A stretch of 64,000 nucleotides of DNA from SVFI01 sp045588655 (GCA_045588655.1 JAZNEP010000042.1:1-64000), one strand, 5' to 3'. Counted from the stretch's first letter, positions 43,231-52,778 are shown. Notes: generated by a model from the sequence alone, not told the origin. Numbers and translations: made by a program.

Positions 43231-43329
43231 AAGAATTGTGTTGCCGTTTTTTGTTGAATATTCAGCACCGGTATGATACGATGAAATGGAAAAAATATCA
43301 AAATATTTCAGAAAAATATGAGGTGTAGT

Positions 43330-44763
43330 ATGAGAAAAAATGCATGGAAAACATGGAAATCTGTCCTTCTCTCGTTGGCTGTAGCGATGTTAGCGACGGT
43401 TGCAATGACAGTAACAGCACAGGCGGGAGGACCATCCTTTGCCGCAGCACAGGCAATTCCGGTGACACAGAGACAAGAAATTAGCTTTGAGACAAGCGGA
43501 GACGCACATTATTATTGCTTTACTACGGATGCGAACCCTGGTTGGTACAGTATCAACCTTGGAAAGTCCGGCGGTGAGGCGAAATATCTTTATATTTATG
43601 CAACCGCAGATAAAAGCAGTCCGGTTGGCAGTTGGTATCAGTCGAGTGACGGAAACTCAAACAGGATATTTTCTCTCACTCCGAACAAAAAGTATTATAT
43701 TATGGTAGAACCGAGATCGAACAAAATTGGTGGAACGGCGAATTTTACAATTACTAAGATGAATGATGATTACAGCGATGATATTGCAACAGGTAAGATG
43801 ATTTCCTTAGGAACTACTGTAACAGGTAATATTGAAGTGCCGGATAAGGGGGAAGTAGATGCATTCCGCTTTACTACGACAAAAAATAGTTCCTACTATG
43901 AAATGGCAATTTCATGTACAGGAAATGTTGAAGCGTGTGCAAGGATTTATAAAGGACCGGATACCTCTTATGATTTTTATGAAGTATCCGCTAATCCGGG
44001 GAATACAAAATCGATTGTACAGAAATTGGAGAAAAATAAGACGTACTATGTAATACTGGACGGTAATTACTGGGACGATCCGACGAGTTACAAATTTGTT
44101 GTAAAAGAAATCAAAGATGACGCGGGTGATGATTTTGCAGATGCAACGAAGTTGACGAATGGCAAGACTGCATCCAAGACCATTCAGGTAAATGGCGATA
44201 CAGACTTTTTCAAGTTTAAAACGTTGAAAAAACAGAATTATTACCAGTTTTATTTTAAGAATAAGTCACAGGGTGATATGCGGGTGACGATATACAGCAA
44301 TAATGATATTGCATCGGCGCTTCCGCAAGTAAAAGAAATGAATGTGAGAGCTGCTTCAAGCAGAACAATGTGGCTGAAATTAAGCAAAAACCGTACCTAT
44401 TACATTAAGGTTACAGGTGGCGGCAACTGTTCTTACAATATGCAGTTCAAAGATGTAAAAAGTATTGTAAAGAAAACAGCTCCGTCTTCGTTTAAAGCAC
44501 AAGGTTATTCGGGCTGGTTCAGCAGATATACAACACTTACATGGAAGCACAAATATGAAAACGCAAATTATGAAATTTATCGTTCTACTTCACCGAAGTC
44601 CGGATTCAAAAAGATTAAGACGGTAAAAAATGCAGCTTCCTATACGGACCAAAAGGTAAAGAAAAATACAACCTATTATTATAAAATTAGATATGTTGTA
44701 AAAGAAAACGGAAAAGTTTGTACGGCAAAATGGTCAACAGTGAAAAAAGTTAAGATAAAATAA
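43330..44763 (+). CDS. Secreted protein with PPC-like domains and Fn3-like end
   Basis: The 477-residue protein has a signal peptide cleaved after AQA (about residue 32) and three strand-rich domains resembling bacterial pre-peptidase C-terminal (PPC) modules; each has a DAHYYCFTT/DAFRFTTTK/DTDFFKFKT core followed by NKTYYVIL-like strands. A C-terminal Fn3-like module ends WSTVKKVKIK. No catalytic domain is seen, so it is probably a binding or structural surface protein. ATG 43330 follows GAGGTG. The next gene encodes a similar protein with a matching end. Confidence 0.78.
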   Translation: MRKNAWKTWKSVLLSLAVAMLATVAMTVTAQAGGPSFAAAQAIPVTQRQEISFETSGDAHYYCFTTDANPGWYSINLGKSGGEAKYLYIYATADKSSPVGSWYQSSDGNSNRIFSLTPNKKYYIMVEPRSNKIGGTANFTITKMNDDYSDDIATGKMISLGTTVTGNIEVPDKGEVDAFRFTTTKNSSYYEMAISCTGNVEACARIYKGPDTSYDFYEVSANPGNTKSIVQKLEKNKTYYVILDGNYWDDPTSYKFVVKEIKDDAGDDFADATKLTNGKTASKTIQVNGDTDFFKFKTLKKQNYYQFYFKNKSQGDMRVTIYSNNDIASALPQVKEMNVRAASSRTMWLKLSKNRTYYIKVTGGGNCSYNMQFKDVKSIVKKTAPSSFKAQGYSGWFSRYTTLTWKHKYENANYEIYRSTSPKSGFKKIKTVKNAASYTDQKVKKNTTYYYKIRYVVKENGKVCTAKWSTVKKVKIK

Positions 44764-44817
44764 ACGAGAATAAGTCTTAGAATATAAGTATAGGATTGCA
44801 TTAAAGGGAGAATTCAC

Positions 44818-46146
44818 ATGAAGACAAAAATATGTTCAAAAGCATTCAGCACACTTGCTATCGCATGCTTTCTTTCCATTGCATGTCTGATGGTAAATGT
44901 AAATGCTGTCGAGATTGTTAAGCATCCGGTAAACGGTACTTACATTGGATACAACTATGATACCGAAGGTGAAGTGATTCAGCATTCATTCATTTTGACT
45001 TCGTCCGGAACAGTGACTATCAATGTGCAGACTGAATTTTCTGCATCTGCTTATGTCTATAATGCAAACGGCGAAAATGACTATTGCGGAAATGCCGGTA
45101 TTCATGGAACACCGAACGATCCGAAAACGGAAACCTTCAAACTTGATTTAGAAGCAGGAAACTACTATATTAAGATTAACAGTTCTGAGTATGCCGATCT
45201 GACTACCGGTATATACCGTGTTAAGATAACACAGGAGGCATCCGGTGCTACTGAGGTGGAGCCAAACGACAGTTTTGCTCAGGCAATGACGCTCAACCGA
45301 GAAGCGTTGGTAACCGGTTTTATCAGTAGTGATAATACGAATGATTTTTATAAGATTTCGCTTCCGGCGGATGAAAAAATCGCATTGTCAATGATCTTAT
45401 ATAATAGCGCTGTTGATGTTGGCGGGAAAAGCATTACCATTTATAATGCAGACTACGAAGAGGTGGCAAACTATCCCTTTTATGTATCGAATGCACCGGG
45501 CACAGATACGAAAGAAATTGAACTGAAAAAAGGTGTATATTACTTCAAAGTACATAATGCTGGATATCATATGTACACCGGAAAATATCAAATTCGTTGG
45601 AAAAAAGCTCCGGTGTATGTAAGTGCTCTTTCCGTAAGCGGTAAAAAATCTGTTGTTGCAGGCAAGAAAATCACATTAAAGGTAGATGTTACACCGGCTG
45701 ATGTTGACAATAAGACCGTAAGGTGGGGATCTTCTGATACTTCCGTTGCTACGGTCAATAGTGCAGGTGTTGTTACCGGTAAAAAGATTGGAAAGGTTAT
45801 AATCACAGCGACGTCTACCGATGGTACTGACATAGAAGCAAGGCACACAATCTATGTCGCACCAAAGAAAGTGGAAAATCTCAAGGCAACTGCCAAAGGA
45901 AGTAAGAAAGTACAGCTTCGCTGGAAAAAACAAAATAATATTACCGGAATCCAGGTACAGTATGCAAAGAAGAAAAACTTTAAAAACGCGAAAAAGAAAA
46001 CAGTAAGAACTACTGCAACTGCTACAAAAGCAACGGTCAAGCTGGCAAAAGGAACTTATTATATCAAGGTTCGTGCTTTCGCGAAACTTGATGGAAAAAC
46101 GTGTTACGGCGACTGGAGCAATGCAAAAAAAATCAAGATAAAATAG
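44818..46146 (+). CDS. Secreted protein with PPC-like, BIG_2 and Fn3-like domains
   Basis: The 442-residue protein has a signal peptide ending near NVNA (residue 30) and two PPC-like domains (VEPNDSFAQAMTLN and NDFYKISLPADEK mark the second). A bacterial Ig-like BIG_2 domain follows (SVVAGKKITLKVDVTPADVD, then WGSSDTSVATVNSAGVVTGK), and an Fn3-like C-terminal module ends WSNAKKIKIK. It should be an extracellular binding protein. ATG 44818 follows AAAGGGAG. Its end resembles that of the preceding gene, so the two are related. Confidence 0.82.
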   Translation: MKTKICSKAFSTLAIACFLSIACLMVNVNAVEIVKHPVNGTYIGYNYDTEGEVIQHSFILTSSGTVTINVQTEFSASAYVYNANGENDYCGNAGIHGTPNDPKTETFKLDLEAGNYYIKINSSEYADLTTGIYRVKITQEASGATEVEPNDSFAQAMTLNREALVTGFISSDNTNDFYKISLPADEKIALSMILYNSAVDVGGKSITIYNADYEEVANYPFYVSNAPGTDTKEIELKKGVYYFKVHNAGYHMYTGKYQIRWKKAPVYVSALSVSGKKSVVAGKKITLKVDVTPADVDNKTVRWGSSDTSVATVNSAGVVTGKKIGKVIITATSTDGTDIEARHTIYVAPKKVENLKATAKGSKKVQLRWKKQNNITGIQVQYAKKKNFKNAKKKTVRTTATATKATVKLAKGTYYIKVRAFAKLDGKTCYGDWSNAKKIKIK

Positions 46147-46156
46147 TTTAAAAAAC

Positions 46157-46208
46157 GGGCCATCTTAAACTGAGTTTTTTATATACAAAATTTAGTTTGA
46201 GACGGCCC
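46157..46208 (+). terminator. Hairpin terminator
   Basis: GGGCC-A-TCTTAAACT pairs with AGTTTGAGA-C-GGCCC. The T tract after it is short, so it may be a weak terminator. Confidence 0.6.
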
Positions 46209-46331
46209 TGATTTGTTGTGTACGGGTAGTCTGTGAATTATTATTGGAAAAAGGAAAGATGGATATTTTCTTTCCGGAAAGTTATGCTATAATAAGCATA
46301 GTGTATAGATTCAAGGAAAAGGAGAACAAAA

Positions 46332-47396
46332 ATGCTTGATATAGGTTTTTATATGCGATTTCATGAATTAATCAAAGAGTTAGATGAAAATAAAGAGTAC
46401 ACGGCGGACGAGATGTTTGCCAAATTAGAGGCAATTCGCAGCAGTGATCCGGTGGTTTACAATATTGAGACGACAAACCGCTGTAACATGCGCTGTAAAA
46501 TGTGCCCGAGAACCACGATGATGACCCGTTCCAACGAAGATATTAACAGGGAGACCTTCTTAAACGTGGTGGATCAGATCAGACCACATACGGAAGAAGA
46601 ATGGGCCGCTTGGAGAACCTTCTGTGAGAAGACTTACGGAATTTATGAAAATGAAATGAGCGAGAATCATTTCTTCCTTTATATCATTCCGAAGGTAATC
46701 CAGCTTCACGGATACGGTGATCCGCTTCTTGATGTCCATATGGCAGAGTATGTAAAGATTCTCCACGAAAAAGGATTTTATTCGTATTTCAGCTGTAATC
46801 CGGCGAACATCAATCTGGAAAGAACTTACGATATGCTTGACAGTGGTCTGGATTACATCAAATATTCAATCGAGAGTGTGGATGACGAACTTCACAAAGA
46901 AATCCGTGGACAGGCTTCGAACTTTACAGAGAGCTATGAGAAGATTAAACAGGTACTCAAATACAAAGAAGAGAAAGGTCTTCACACGACGATTGTGATT
47001 ACCATGCTTGATTTGAACAGAACTCATCAGAAGGAAGACTTCGATAAACTTCTTGATGCGTTCAAAGATCTGGATGTCTATATTTATCTTAAGAGTGAGG
47101 ACTGTCAGTGGTACAGAAAAGATTTCCATGGAACCAACTCAATCCATTGGTCAGAAATCTGCAAGCATCCATGGATGACCATGACGATTAAGTCTAACGG
47201 TGAAGCAACCATGTGTATGGAAGATTTTAACAACGAAATCGTATTCGGTGATACCAATACACAGAGCCTGAAAGAAATCTGGGAGGGCGAGCCGTATAAG
47301 CAGTTCCGCTATCAGCACCTGTTTGCGAAAGATAAAATCAAATGCGTGGGCGAGTGCGATATGAAACTGATGGGCGATTGCTATAAGATCGTTTAA
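46332..47396 (+). CDS. Radical SAM/SPASM domain protein
   Basis: The 354-residue protein has the radical SAM cluster motif CNMRCKMC near residue 51, a TIM-barrel core (LHGYGDPLLD, YIKYSIESVDDELHKEIRG), and a C-terminal SPASM-type region with about four more Cys (CKHPWMTM, ATMCMED, CVGEC, GDC). Such enzymes modify peptides, proteins or small molecules using auxiliary Fe-S clusters. ATG 46332 follows AAAGGAG. No precursor peptide or transporter is beside it, and it ends at a clear terminator, so its substrate is unknown. Confidence 0.88.
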   Translation: MLDIGFYMRFHELIKELDENKEYTADEMFAKLEAIRSSDPVVYNIETTNRCNMRCKMCPRTTMMTRSNEDINRETFLNVVDQIRPHTEEEWAAWRTFCEKTYGIYENEMSENHFFLYIIPKVIQLHGYGDPLLDVHMAEYVKILHEKGFYSYFSCNPANINLERTYDMLDSGLDYIKYSIESVDDELHKEIRGQASNFTESYEKIKQVLKYKEEKGLHTTIVITMLDLNRTHQKEDFDKLLDAFKDLDVYIYLKSEDCQWYRKDFHGTNSIHWSEICKHPWMTMTIKSNGEATMCMEDFNNEIVFGDTNTQSLKEIWEGEPYKQFRYQHLFAKDKIKCVGECDMKLMGDCYKIV

Positions 47397-47462
47397 TTTA
47401 TTCGGATGTGGTAAAATCGGATGTAAAAAGGCGAGTATAGTGTGTCCGAGTAAGAATAAATG

Positions 47463-47497
47463 ACCCTCTGTGTGAGATGTTTACACAGAGGGTTTTT
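47463..47497 (+). terminator. Rho-independent terminator
   Basis: ACCCTCTGTGT and ACACAGAGGGT form a perfect 11-bp stem followed by T residues. Confidence 0.9.
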
Positions 47498-47514
47498 AAA
47501 AAGAAGGGTACTTT

Positions 47515-48243
47515 ATGGCGTGTATAAAAAAGACCAAAACACTTCGTGCATATCTCATTAAATTTGCAATCCGGCTTACAATTTTTGCCGGTGTTTTTGT
47601 GCTGTATATAACGAATAAACCACTGATGTCTGAACTTATGACTCAGCCGGTCATGATGGGAATTACGCCGCTTCATCTGCTTTGGTTTGTGTTTATGGTC
47701 ATGATGATTCGTCATATTTTTCCGACGGAGACATTGTCAATGGCATTTCGCAAGGCTGACAAAAAGAAGTACGATGAGGTGACCGATTACTCCATCATTC
47801 AGCTTTTGGAATTTGTAAAAAAACAAAATGCAAGATCGTGGATAGTCATGCTAATTTGGCTTATTTTTAATGCGATTTTTGGCGTGTTGTATCTTGGGCA
47901 AATCATGGACGAAGCAGATCTTCTTATGCTCACGGTGTTTTATTTTCTCTGCGATTATATTTGTATTTTATTCTTCTGCCCGTTCCAGAGCTTTATTATG
48001 AAAAACAGATGCTGTGTCAATTGCAGAATCTATGACTGGGGACATTTTATGATGTTTACCCCGATGCTTTTTATCCGTAATTTCTACAGCTGGAGTTTAT
48101 TTTTTACAGCGTGCATTGTCCTGATTAAGTGGGAGGTTATTTATGCCCGACATCCGGAGCGATTTTTCTACAGCTCAAACCGTAATCTGCAGTGTGTCAA
48201 CTGTAAAGATAAGATTTGCCAGATGAAGAAAGTGGTGAAGTGA
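47515..48243 (+). CDS. Six-helix membrane protein with Cys pairs, hypothetical
   Basis: The 242-residue protein has about five or six membrane segments. Three Cys pairs sit in short cytosolic or extracellular stretches: RCCVNC, then CVNCKDKIC at the C-terminus, which could bind metal. I do not know its function. The start ATG 47515 has AAGAAGGG upstream. It is followed 31 bases later by a metallophosphoesterase gene, so the two may be co-transcribed. Confidence 0.65.
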   Translation: MACIKKTKTLRAYLIKFAIRLTIFAGVFVLYITNKPLMSELMTQPVMMGITPLHLLWFVFMVMMIRHIFPTETLSMAFRKADKKKYDEVTDYSIIQLLEFVKKQNARSWIVMLIWLIFNAIFGVLYLGQIMDEADLLMLTVFYFLCDYICILFFCPFQSFIMKNRCCVNCRIYDWGHFMMFTPMLFIRNFYSWSLFFTACIVLIKWEVIYARHPERFFYSSNRNLQCVNCKDKICQMKKVVK

Positions 48244-48274
48244 TTTCTTTGAACAATATGAGGAGAACTGTGAT

Positions 48275-49003
48275 ATGAAAATTGCGGTGATTTCAGATAC
48301 CCACAATATGCTTCGAGAAGAAGTAAAACAAAAACTGAAAGAATGCGACTTGATTTTACATGCCGGCGACATCTGTTCGCCGGCTATTTATGATGCATTG
48401 GAACGCTTTGATAAGCCTATGCTAACTGTGCGCGGAAATAACGATGGAAAGTGGACGGTAGAAAAGGGGATTTCGAAGGTGGTGGATACAACGCTTTCGG
48501 AGATGGAAGGATTAAGTTTTGATGCACGGAATCTGCGTATCTTTATGGTGCATGACAGACGCGATATTCCTGCGGACATTCTGACAGACGGCGGTGGGTA
48601 CGACCTTGTAGTTTTTGGGCATTCGCACAAGTATGATACGTTTTACGTCGGGAAAACACTTTTTCTTAATCCGGGAAGCTGCGGACCGGTGCGCTTTCGT
48701 TTGCCGGTGACGATGGCGATGGTGGAGGCTTCTACTGAGTTAGATGCTAAGAATGCTGGGATTACGGTTCGAAGAATTGATATAAAAGAGGAAAAAGCGA
48801 AAGCAGAAACGAGAGAGATTTCACCGGGTGAAATGAAAATGCTGGTGATGCGTGTGGTAAAAGACATCAAACGGAATAGGAGTGCAGAGCAGATTGCAAA
48901 AAAGCATAAAATCAGCATGGAACTATCGGAGCAGATTTGTCGCCTTTACCTGACACATCCGGGTGTGACGGTGGATGGGATTTTGGGGAAGATGGGGTTG
49001 TGA
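48275..49003 (+). CDS. YfcE/MJ0936-type metallophosphoesterase
   Basis: The 242-residue protein carries the family metal-binding motifs in order: ISDTHN (residues 6-11), HAGDI near 31, RGNND near 54, VHDRRD near 93 and FGHSH near 114, with NPGSCGPVR after them. Members hydrolyse phosphodiesters with Mn2+ or Ni2+. An extra C-terminal region of about 80 residues (KMLVMRVVKDIKRNRSAEQI) is helical and may be a small HTH-like addition. ATG 48275 follows GAGGAG. The substrate is unknown. Confidence 0.9.
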   Translation: MKIAVISDTHNMLREEVKQKLKECDLILHAGDICSPAIYDALERFDKPMLTVRGNNDGKWTVEKGISKVVDTTLSEMEGLSFDARNLRIFMVHDRRDIPADILTDGGGYDLVVFGHSHKYDTFYVGKTLFLNPGSCGPVRFRLPVTMAMVEASTELDAKNAGITVRRIDIKEEKAKAETREISPGEMKMLVMRVVKDIKRNRSAEQIAKKHKISMELSEQICRLYLTHPGVTVDGILGKMGL

Positions 49004-49155
49004 TGTCGCGTTGTGAATTGAAAAAATAGACGTTCACATACTTTTTTTAGTACACTAATCCGAAGGAATGTTATAAATTTATGGGGTAAGTAGGGTAATG
49101 AAAAATGAAAAAATAGTCGATATATGTTAAAGGAAATGGGAAAGGATGCCCGGAT

Positions 49156-50529
49156 ATGAGAAAAGCACAAAAAGACTCTATTATAGAGCTTACTAATTTA
49201 TTAAAAAAAGCACAGGAGCATATAAAAAAACTGCTATTACAGCAGGAGTATGTGTTTGTGCTTGATTTATTGCAGCAATGTCAACAAGGGGCAATCCAAA
49301 TAGGGACAATCATTGAGGAGTCAGAGGGTGAAGGTTTCCCGACGGTCAAAATGCTGGAGGAGTACTGTGAGCTGATTTATCAAGTGTTTGAAATGGTGCA
49401 AGCAGGTAGAGAAAACGTGGATCAAAAAGGACCGGATGCAGAAGTAATCGGTGGGACAATGGAAAGATTACTGATAGAAATTGAGAGCAGTATTCAAAAT
49501 GATATCAAAATTCGTAAGGAAGTAGTTTTTCTGCCGTATAAAGCATCTATGTGGGATTCACTTGAAAGTGTTTGGATGGCAGCAGACGCTGATCCGGAAT
49601 GCGATGCTTATGTGGTGCCAATACCATATTTTGACAAAAATCCGGACGGAACCGCAAAGGAGATGCATTACGAAGGGGATTTGTATCCGGATTATGTGCC
49701 TGTAACAGATTATAATGCCTATGATATCGCATCGCGCAGACCGGATATGATTTATATCCATAATCCGTATGATGAAGCGAACTTTGTGACGAGTGTACAT
49801 CCGATGTTTTATTCAAAGCGCTTAAAAGAACTGACAGACTGTCTTGTATATATACCGTATTTTGTTTTGGCAGAGATAAATTCAAACGATAAACTAGCAG
49901 TGAAAAGTATAGAGCATTTTGTAACAGTTCCGGGTGTGCTTCATGCACATAAGGTAATTGTCCAGTCAGAGGACATGCGACAAGTTTACATTGATGTCAT
50001 GACAAAATTTGCAGGGGAAGAGACGAGATATTACTGGGAGAATAAAATACTCGGTATTGGTTCTCCTAAATATGATAAGATACACAACACAAGAAAAGAA
50101 AATATCAAAGTACCGCCAGAGTGGCTTAGGATAATAGAGAAACCGGACGGACAGTGGAAGAAGATTATTTTCTATAACACCAGTGTGAGTGCATTGCTGG
50201 AACACAGTGAAAAGATGCTGGATAAAATGAGAGATGTTTTTGAATTGTTTAAGGAAAATAAGGATGAAGTAGCACTTCTCTGGCGACCGCATCCGCTCAT
50301 CAAAGCGACGATTGAATCCATGCGCCCGCAGTTGTGGGAAGAGTACCGCAAACTTGTGGAAGAATATAAGGCAGAAGGTTGGGGAATCTATGATGATACC
50401 CCGGATATGGATCGTGCGATTGCATTGTGTGATGGGTATTATGGAGATCCGAGCAGCGCTGTGCAGCTGTGCAAAGAGGAGAAGAAGCCGGTGCTGTTGC
50501 AGGGGGGGGACGAATGGGTATATAGGTAA
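49156..50529 (+). CDS. CDP-glycerol glycerophosphotransferase-like protein, C-terminus frameshifted
   Basis: The 457-residue protein has a helical N-terminal region (residues 1-120) and a GT-B-type transferase domain: EVVFLPYKASMWDSLESVW, then DMIYIHNPYDEAN, KKIIFYNTSVSALL, ALLWRPHPLIKAT and CDGYYGDPSSAVQLCKE, the nucleotide-site segment of this family. It probably builds a teichoic-acid-like or other phosphodiester polymer. It ends at a G8 run (50502-50509); one G fewer would extend it by a plausible 30-residue tail to 50617. AAAGGA precedes ATG 49156. Confidence 0.75.
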   Translation: MRKAQKDSIIELTNLLKKAQEHIKKLLLQQEYVFVLDLLQQCQQGAIQIGTIIEESEGEGFPTVKMLEEYCELIYQVFEMVQAGRENVDQKGPDAEVIGGTMERLLIEIESSIQNDIKIRKEVVFLPYKASMWDSLESVWMAADADPECDAYVVPIPYFDKNPDGTAKEMHYEGDLYPDYVPVTDYNAYDIASRRPDMIYIHNPYDEANFVTSVHPMFYSKRLKELTDCLVYIPYFVLAEINSNDKLAVKSIEHFVTVPGVLHAHKVIVQSEDMRQVYIDVMTKFAGEETRYYWENKILGIGSPKYDKIHNTRKENIKVPPEWLRIIEKPDGQWKKIIFYNTSVSALLEHSEKMLDKMRDVFELFKENKDEVALLWRPHPLIKATIESMRPQLWEEYRKLVEEYKAEGWGIYDDTPDMDRAIALCDGYYGDPSSAVQLCKEEKKPVLLQGGDEWVYR

Positions 50530-50617
50530 ATGCATGGATTTAGCAATCTATGATGCGCAAGTTATAGCTCACGATGTATATGAGATGATTCTGGATTTGC
50601 ATCTGGAGAGAGATTAG
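50502..50617 (+). other. G8 homopolymer and out-of-frame C-terminal tail
   Basis: Eight G residues at 50502-50509 put the frame into an early TAA at 50527-50529. With seven G the frame reads on as TNGYIGKCMDLAIYDAQ, then VIAHDVYEMILDL, ending at 50617. This tail is typical coding sequence and continues the enzyme's last helix. It is either a phase-variable tract or a simple frameshift. Confidence 0.7.
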
Positions 50618-50920
50618 AATTTGTTGCTTTAGGGTTAAGGAGAGAGGAATAAACATCAAAAGTAGCAAGAGAAGCAGCGAGCCTGTATTTAAGGTGTATT
50701 GTATAGGGTTGTTTTCAATTTTGGAATCTAGTAATCCTAAGGGAAATGAACGCAGGGATTGGTATAGGATGTCAAATGCAGATAGTGGAAAAAATAAAAA
50801 TTTTATTTTCATCTAAAGAAAGAGGGAGAAAGTGCCGATAAAAGAATCAAATAGTTAATTGCTATGGGCGATATGAGCGATGGCAAAATTTGTGCAAATT
50901 GCTGGTGTTTTACATTGGGC
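50618..50920 (+). other. Intergenic region, possible gene remnant
   Basis: About 300 bases with no supported gene. After AAGGAGAG (50637-50644) a frame of about 55 codons with no start codon runs 50652-50815 (ATCAAAAGTAGC at its beginning, KVYCIGLFSILE inside); it could be a decayed gene whose start was lost, but I cannot identify it. Confidence 0.3.
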
Positions 50921-50949
50921 TTGACCAAAACTTGAGCAAAGTGTATAAT
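50921..50949 (+). promoter_or_regulatory. Sigma-A promoter
   Basis: TTGACC (50921-50926) and TATAAT (50944-50949) are exactly 17 bp apart, about 115 bases before the start of the membrane-anchored protein gene. Confidence 0.75.
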
Positions 50950-51067
50950 GATATATTATAAAGGTGATGAAAAAGTGTTTATAATGTCCGGGGTTGATTT
51001 TATTCCTGTAACGGATAAAATATAGCTCGAAATCATGGGGCGGAAAGGAACAAAAGGTGATATTGAG

Positions 51068-51628
51068 ATGTCTGAAAACAAAGAAGGACAGAATCAATCA
51101 ACAAATATGAAAGGGGGGCAAAAGAAAGGATTCGTAGTACTGTTGGCTGTTGCTGGAGTGATAATCGTACTACTTCTTGTGGTTGTTATTGTATTGCTTA
51201 TAAAACAAGGTAATGTTACAACGCAACAGGAAGAAAAAAGAAATGTAATAGTTACGCAAGATAATGTGGAAGAGGTTATCGAGCAGATGGCAGAGGAAGA
51301 GGTGCTTCCAGTATCTTATTATACGGTTACGATGACACCGGAATGGAGATTCTCAAGCGGTGATGCTGTGTCAGAGAATGCATATGTTGCTAATGCGATT
51401 GAAAACAGCTCAGATGTGTATTTTGACATCTTTGTGAGTGGTGATGAAGAAAATGCGATTTACAAATCCCCTATAATCCCAAGAGGCGGAGAACTTGAAC
51501 AAATTGCATTGGATCAAAAGCTTGATAAAGGGGAATATGATTGTGTTTGTATTTATCACCTTGTGGATGAAGATCAAAATACATTAAGTACGTTGCGCGT
51601 CACTTTGAAAATTATTGTTGAGAATTAA
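51068..51628 (+). CDS. Membrane-anchored surface protein, hypothetical
   Basis: The 186-residue protein has a short polar N-terminus, one membrane helix (VVLLAVAGVIIVLLLVVVIV, residues 22-45) and an extracytoplasmic domain of about 125 residues. The domain contains YFDIFVSGDEENAIYKSPII, then PRGGELEQIALDQKLDKGEY and TLRVTLKIIVEN, a strand pattern of an Ig-like fold. I recall similar proteins in Lachnospiraceae beside small secreted proteins, but no function. I start at ATG 51068; the frame is open to 51035. The secreted protein gene follows 76 bases later, likely on the same transcript. Confidence 0.7.
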   Translation: MSENKEGQNQSTNMKGGQKKGFVVLLAVAGVIIVLLLVVVIVLLIKQGNVTTQQEEKRNVIVTQDNVEEVIEQMAEEEVLPVSYYTVTMTPEWRFSSGDAVSENAYVANAIENSSDVYFDIFVSGDEENAIYKSPIIPRGGELEQIALDQKLDKGEYDCVCIYHLVDEDQNTLSTLRVTLKIIVEN

Positions 51629-51704
51629 AAATGGTATCAAATAGTCAACGGAATGACTTTTTAGCTTGATACAAAAACAAATCGATTTCAAGGAGGAAAA
51701 GGGT

Positions 51705-52685
51705 ATGAAATTAGGAAAGAAAATGATGGCGTTAACAATGGCAGGAGTTATGGTGCTTGGTAGTACAATGACAGTTATGGGTGAAGATGCATCAAGTGCA
51801 ACCGGTGCTGGTACAAACACAGGACACCTAGACACAGATGTGGTAGTTGCAGTGCTTCCAACAAGTGATTCGGTAGCAAATATATTTGACTTCACGATTG
51901 ACCCAGAAGATATCTTAGCTAAAGCTGACACATTTACGGATGGTTCAACTACGGCAGGTGCTAGCTTTGCAAATGATGACCTTGTTTATTTCAAACAGTT
52001 AGATAGTACTTATGCTTCAACAAGCCAGGCTGTAAAAATTGCTGCAAAGAATTATGTAGCAGCAGACATATCTGTAGAGGTTGAAGTTGCAGCGGCTGCT
52101 GAAGGTAAAACGACAATTCCACTGGTGGCTGATGAAACAGCGTTGAATGCAGCTACATCACCAGCGCTTCTCTTAAATCTTACAGTTGGAACAAAGACTG
52201 GCGCTATTACAAGCGATGGGGTTAAAGTAACGGACAAGCTTGCGGCACAGGATAGCAATTTTGAGATAAAACGCCAGAGTGACGGAAGTTATAAGGTAGA
52301 GCCGAAGTCCGCTGTGAACGATTGGTCTGGTTTGGATGTTCAACTTTCCGGTAAAGTAAAAGGAGGTACAGTTGATTCTACAATTGCTGCGCCTAACCTT
52401 ACATTAACATGGACAGTAGCAAAACATGTTGATGCCTATGTATCTTCAACGACGCTTTCTGTTGGTGGCGAGTCTGTCACATTAAGTCTTCCAGATGAGG
52501 TTACTATTTCAAGTGTTATATTAAACAAGGGAGATGGATCTACAGTAACACTTGCAGCTGGAAATACGTATACTCTTAGCGGTACCACATTAGCTATTAA
52601 AGAGGCAATTGTTTCTTCATATTCTGGAGCAACAATTACAATTACATACTCTGATAATCATGTTGATACGTTGACAATTAACTAG
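51705..52685 (+). CDS. Secreted surface protein with X2/Ig-like C-terminal domain
   Basis: The 326-residue protein has a signal peptide (MKLGKKMMALTMAGVMV, cleavage near residue 28) and is rich in Ala, Thr, Ser and Asp with almost no Cys. The N-terminal 200 residues are strand-rich (FDFTIDPEDILAKADT, VKIAAKNYVAADISVEVEV), like fimbrial or surface-layer subunits. The last 85 residues (DAYVSSTTLSVGGESVTLSL, ATITITYSDNHV) resemble an X2/Ig-like module. AAGGAGG lies eight bases before ATG 51705. It is probably abundant and exported together with its anchored neighbour. No LPXTG motif is seen. Confidence 0.75.
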   Translation: MKLGKKMMALTMAGVMVLGSTMTVMGEDASSATGAGTNTGHLDTDVVVAVLPTSDSVANIFDFTIDPEDILAKADTFTDGSTTAGASFANDDLVYFKQLDSTYASTSQAVKIAAKNYVAADISVEVEVAAAAEGKTTIPLVADETALNAATSPALLLNLTVGTKTGAITSDGVKVTDKLAAQDSNFEIKRQSDGSYKVEPKSAVNDWSGLDVQLSGKVKGGTVDSTIAAPNLTLTWTVAKHVDAYVSSTTLSVGGESVTLSLPDEVTISSVILNKGDGSTVTLAAGNTYTLSGTTLAIKEAIVSSYSGATITITYSDNHVDTLTIN

Positions 52686-52720
52686 TGGTTGTTGTTGAGG
52701 CATAAAGTTCGAATGAAGGA

Positions 52721-52747
52721 GAGGTTGCTTTCGAGCAACCTCTTTTT
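52721..52747 (+). terminator. Rho-independent terminator
   Basis: GAGGTTGCT-TTCG-AGCAACCTC is a perfect 9-bp hairpin with a TTCG loop followed by TTTTT. It separates the surface-protein pair from the glycan operon. Confidence 0.92.
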
Positions 52748-52778
52748 ATATGAAAGTGTAGGGGAGGTAGTTGTAAAA

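Noticed and set aside
46332..47396. RiPP maturase with precursor peptide
   Set aside because: The SPASM-type enzyme would fit, but no short precursor frame with a ribosome site, no protease and no exporter lies beside it.
52689..52778. Upstream extension of the propeller-like gene to 52689
   Set aside because: The extension would be translated through a perfect terminator hairpin at 52721-52747 and has no ribosome site; ATG 52779 is a better start.
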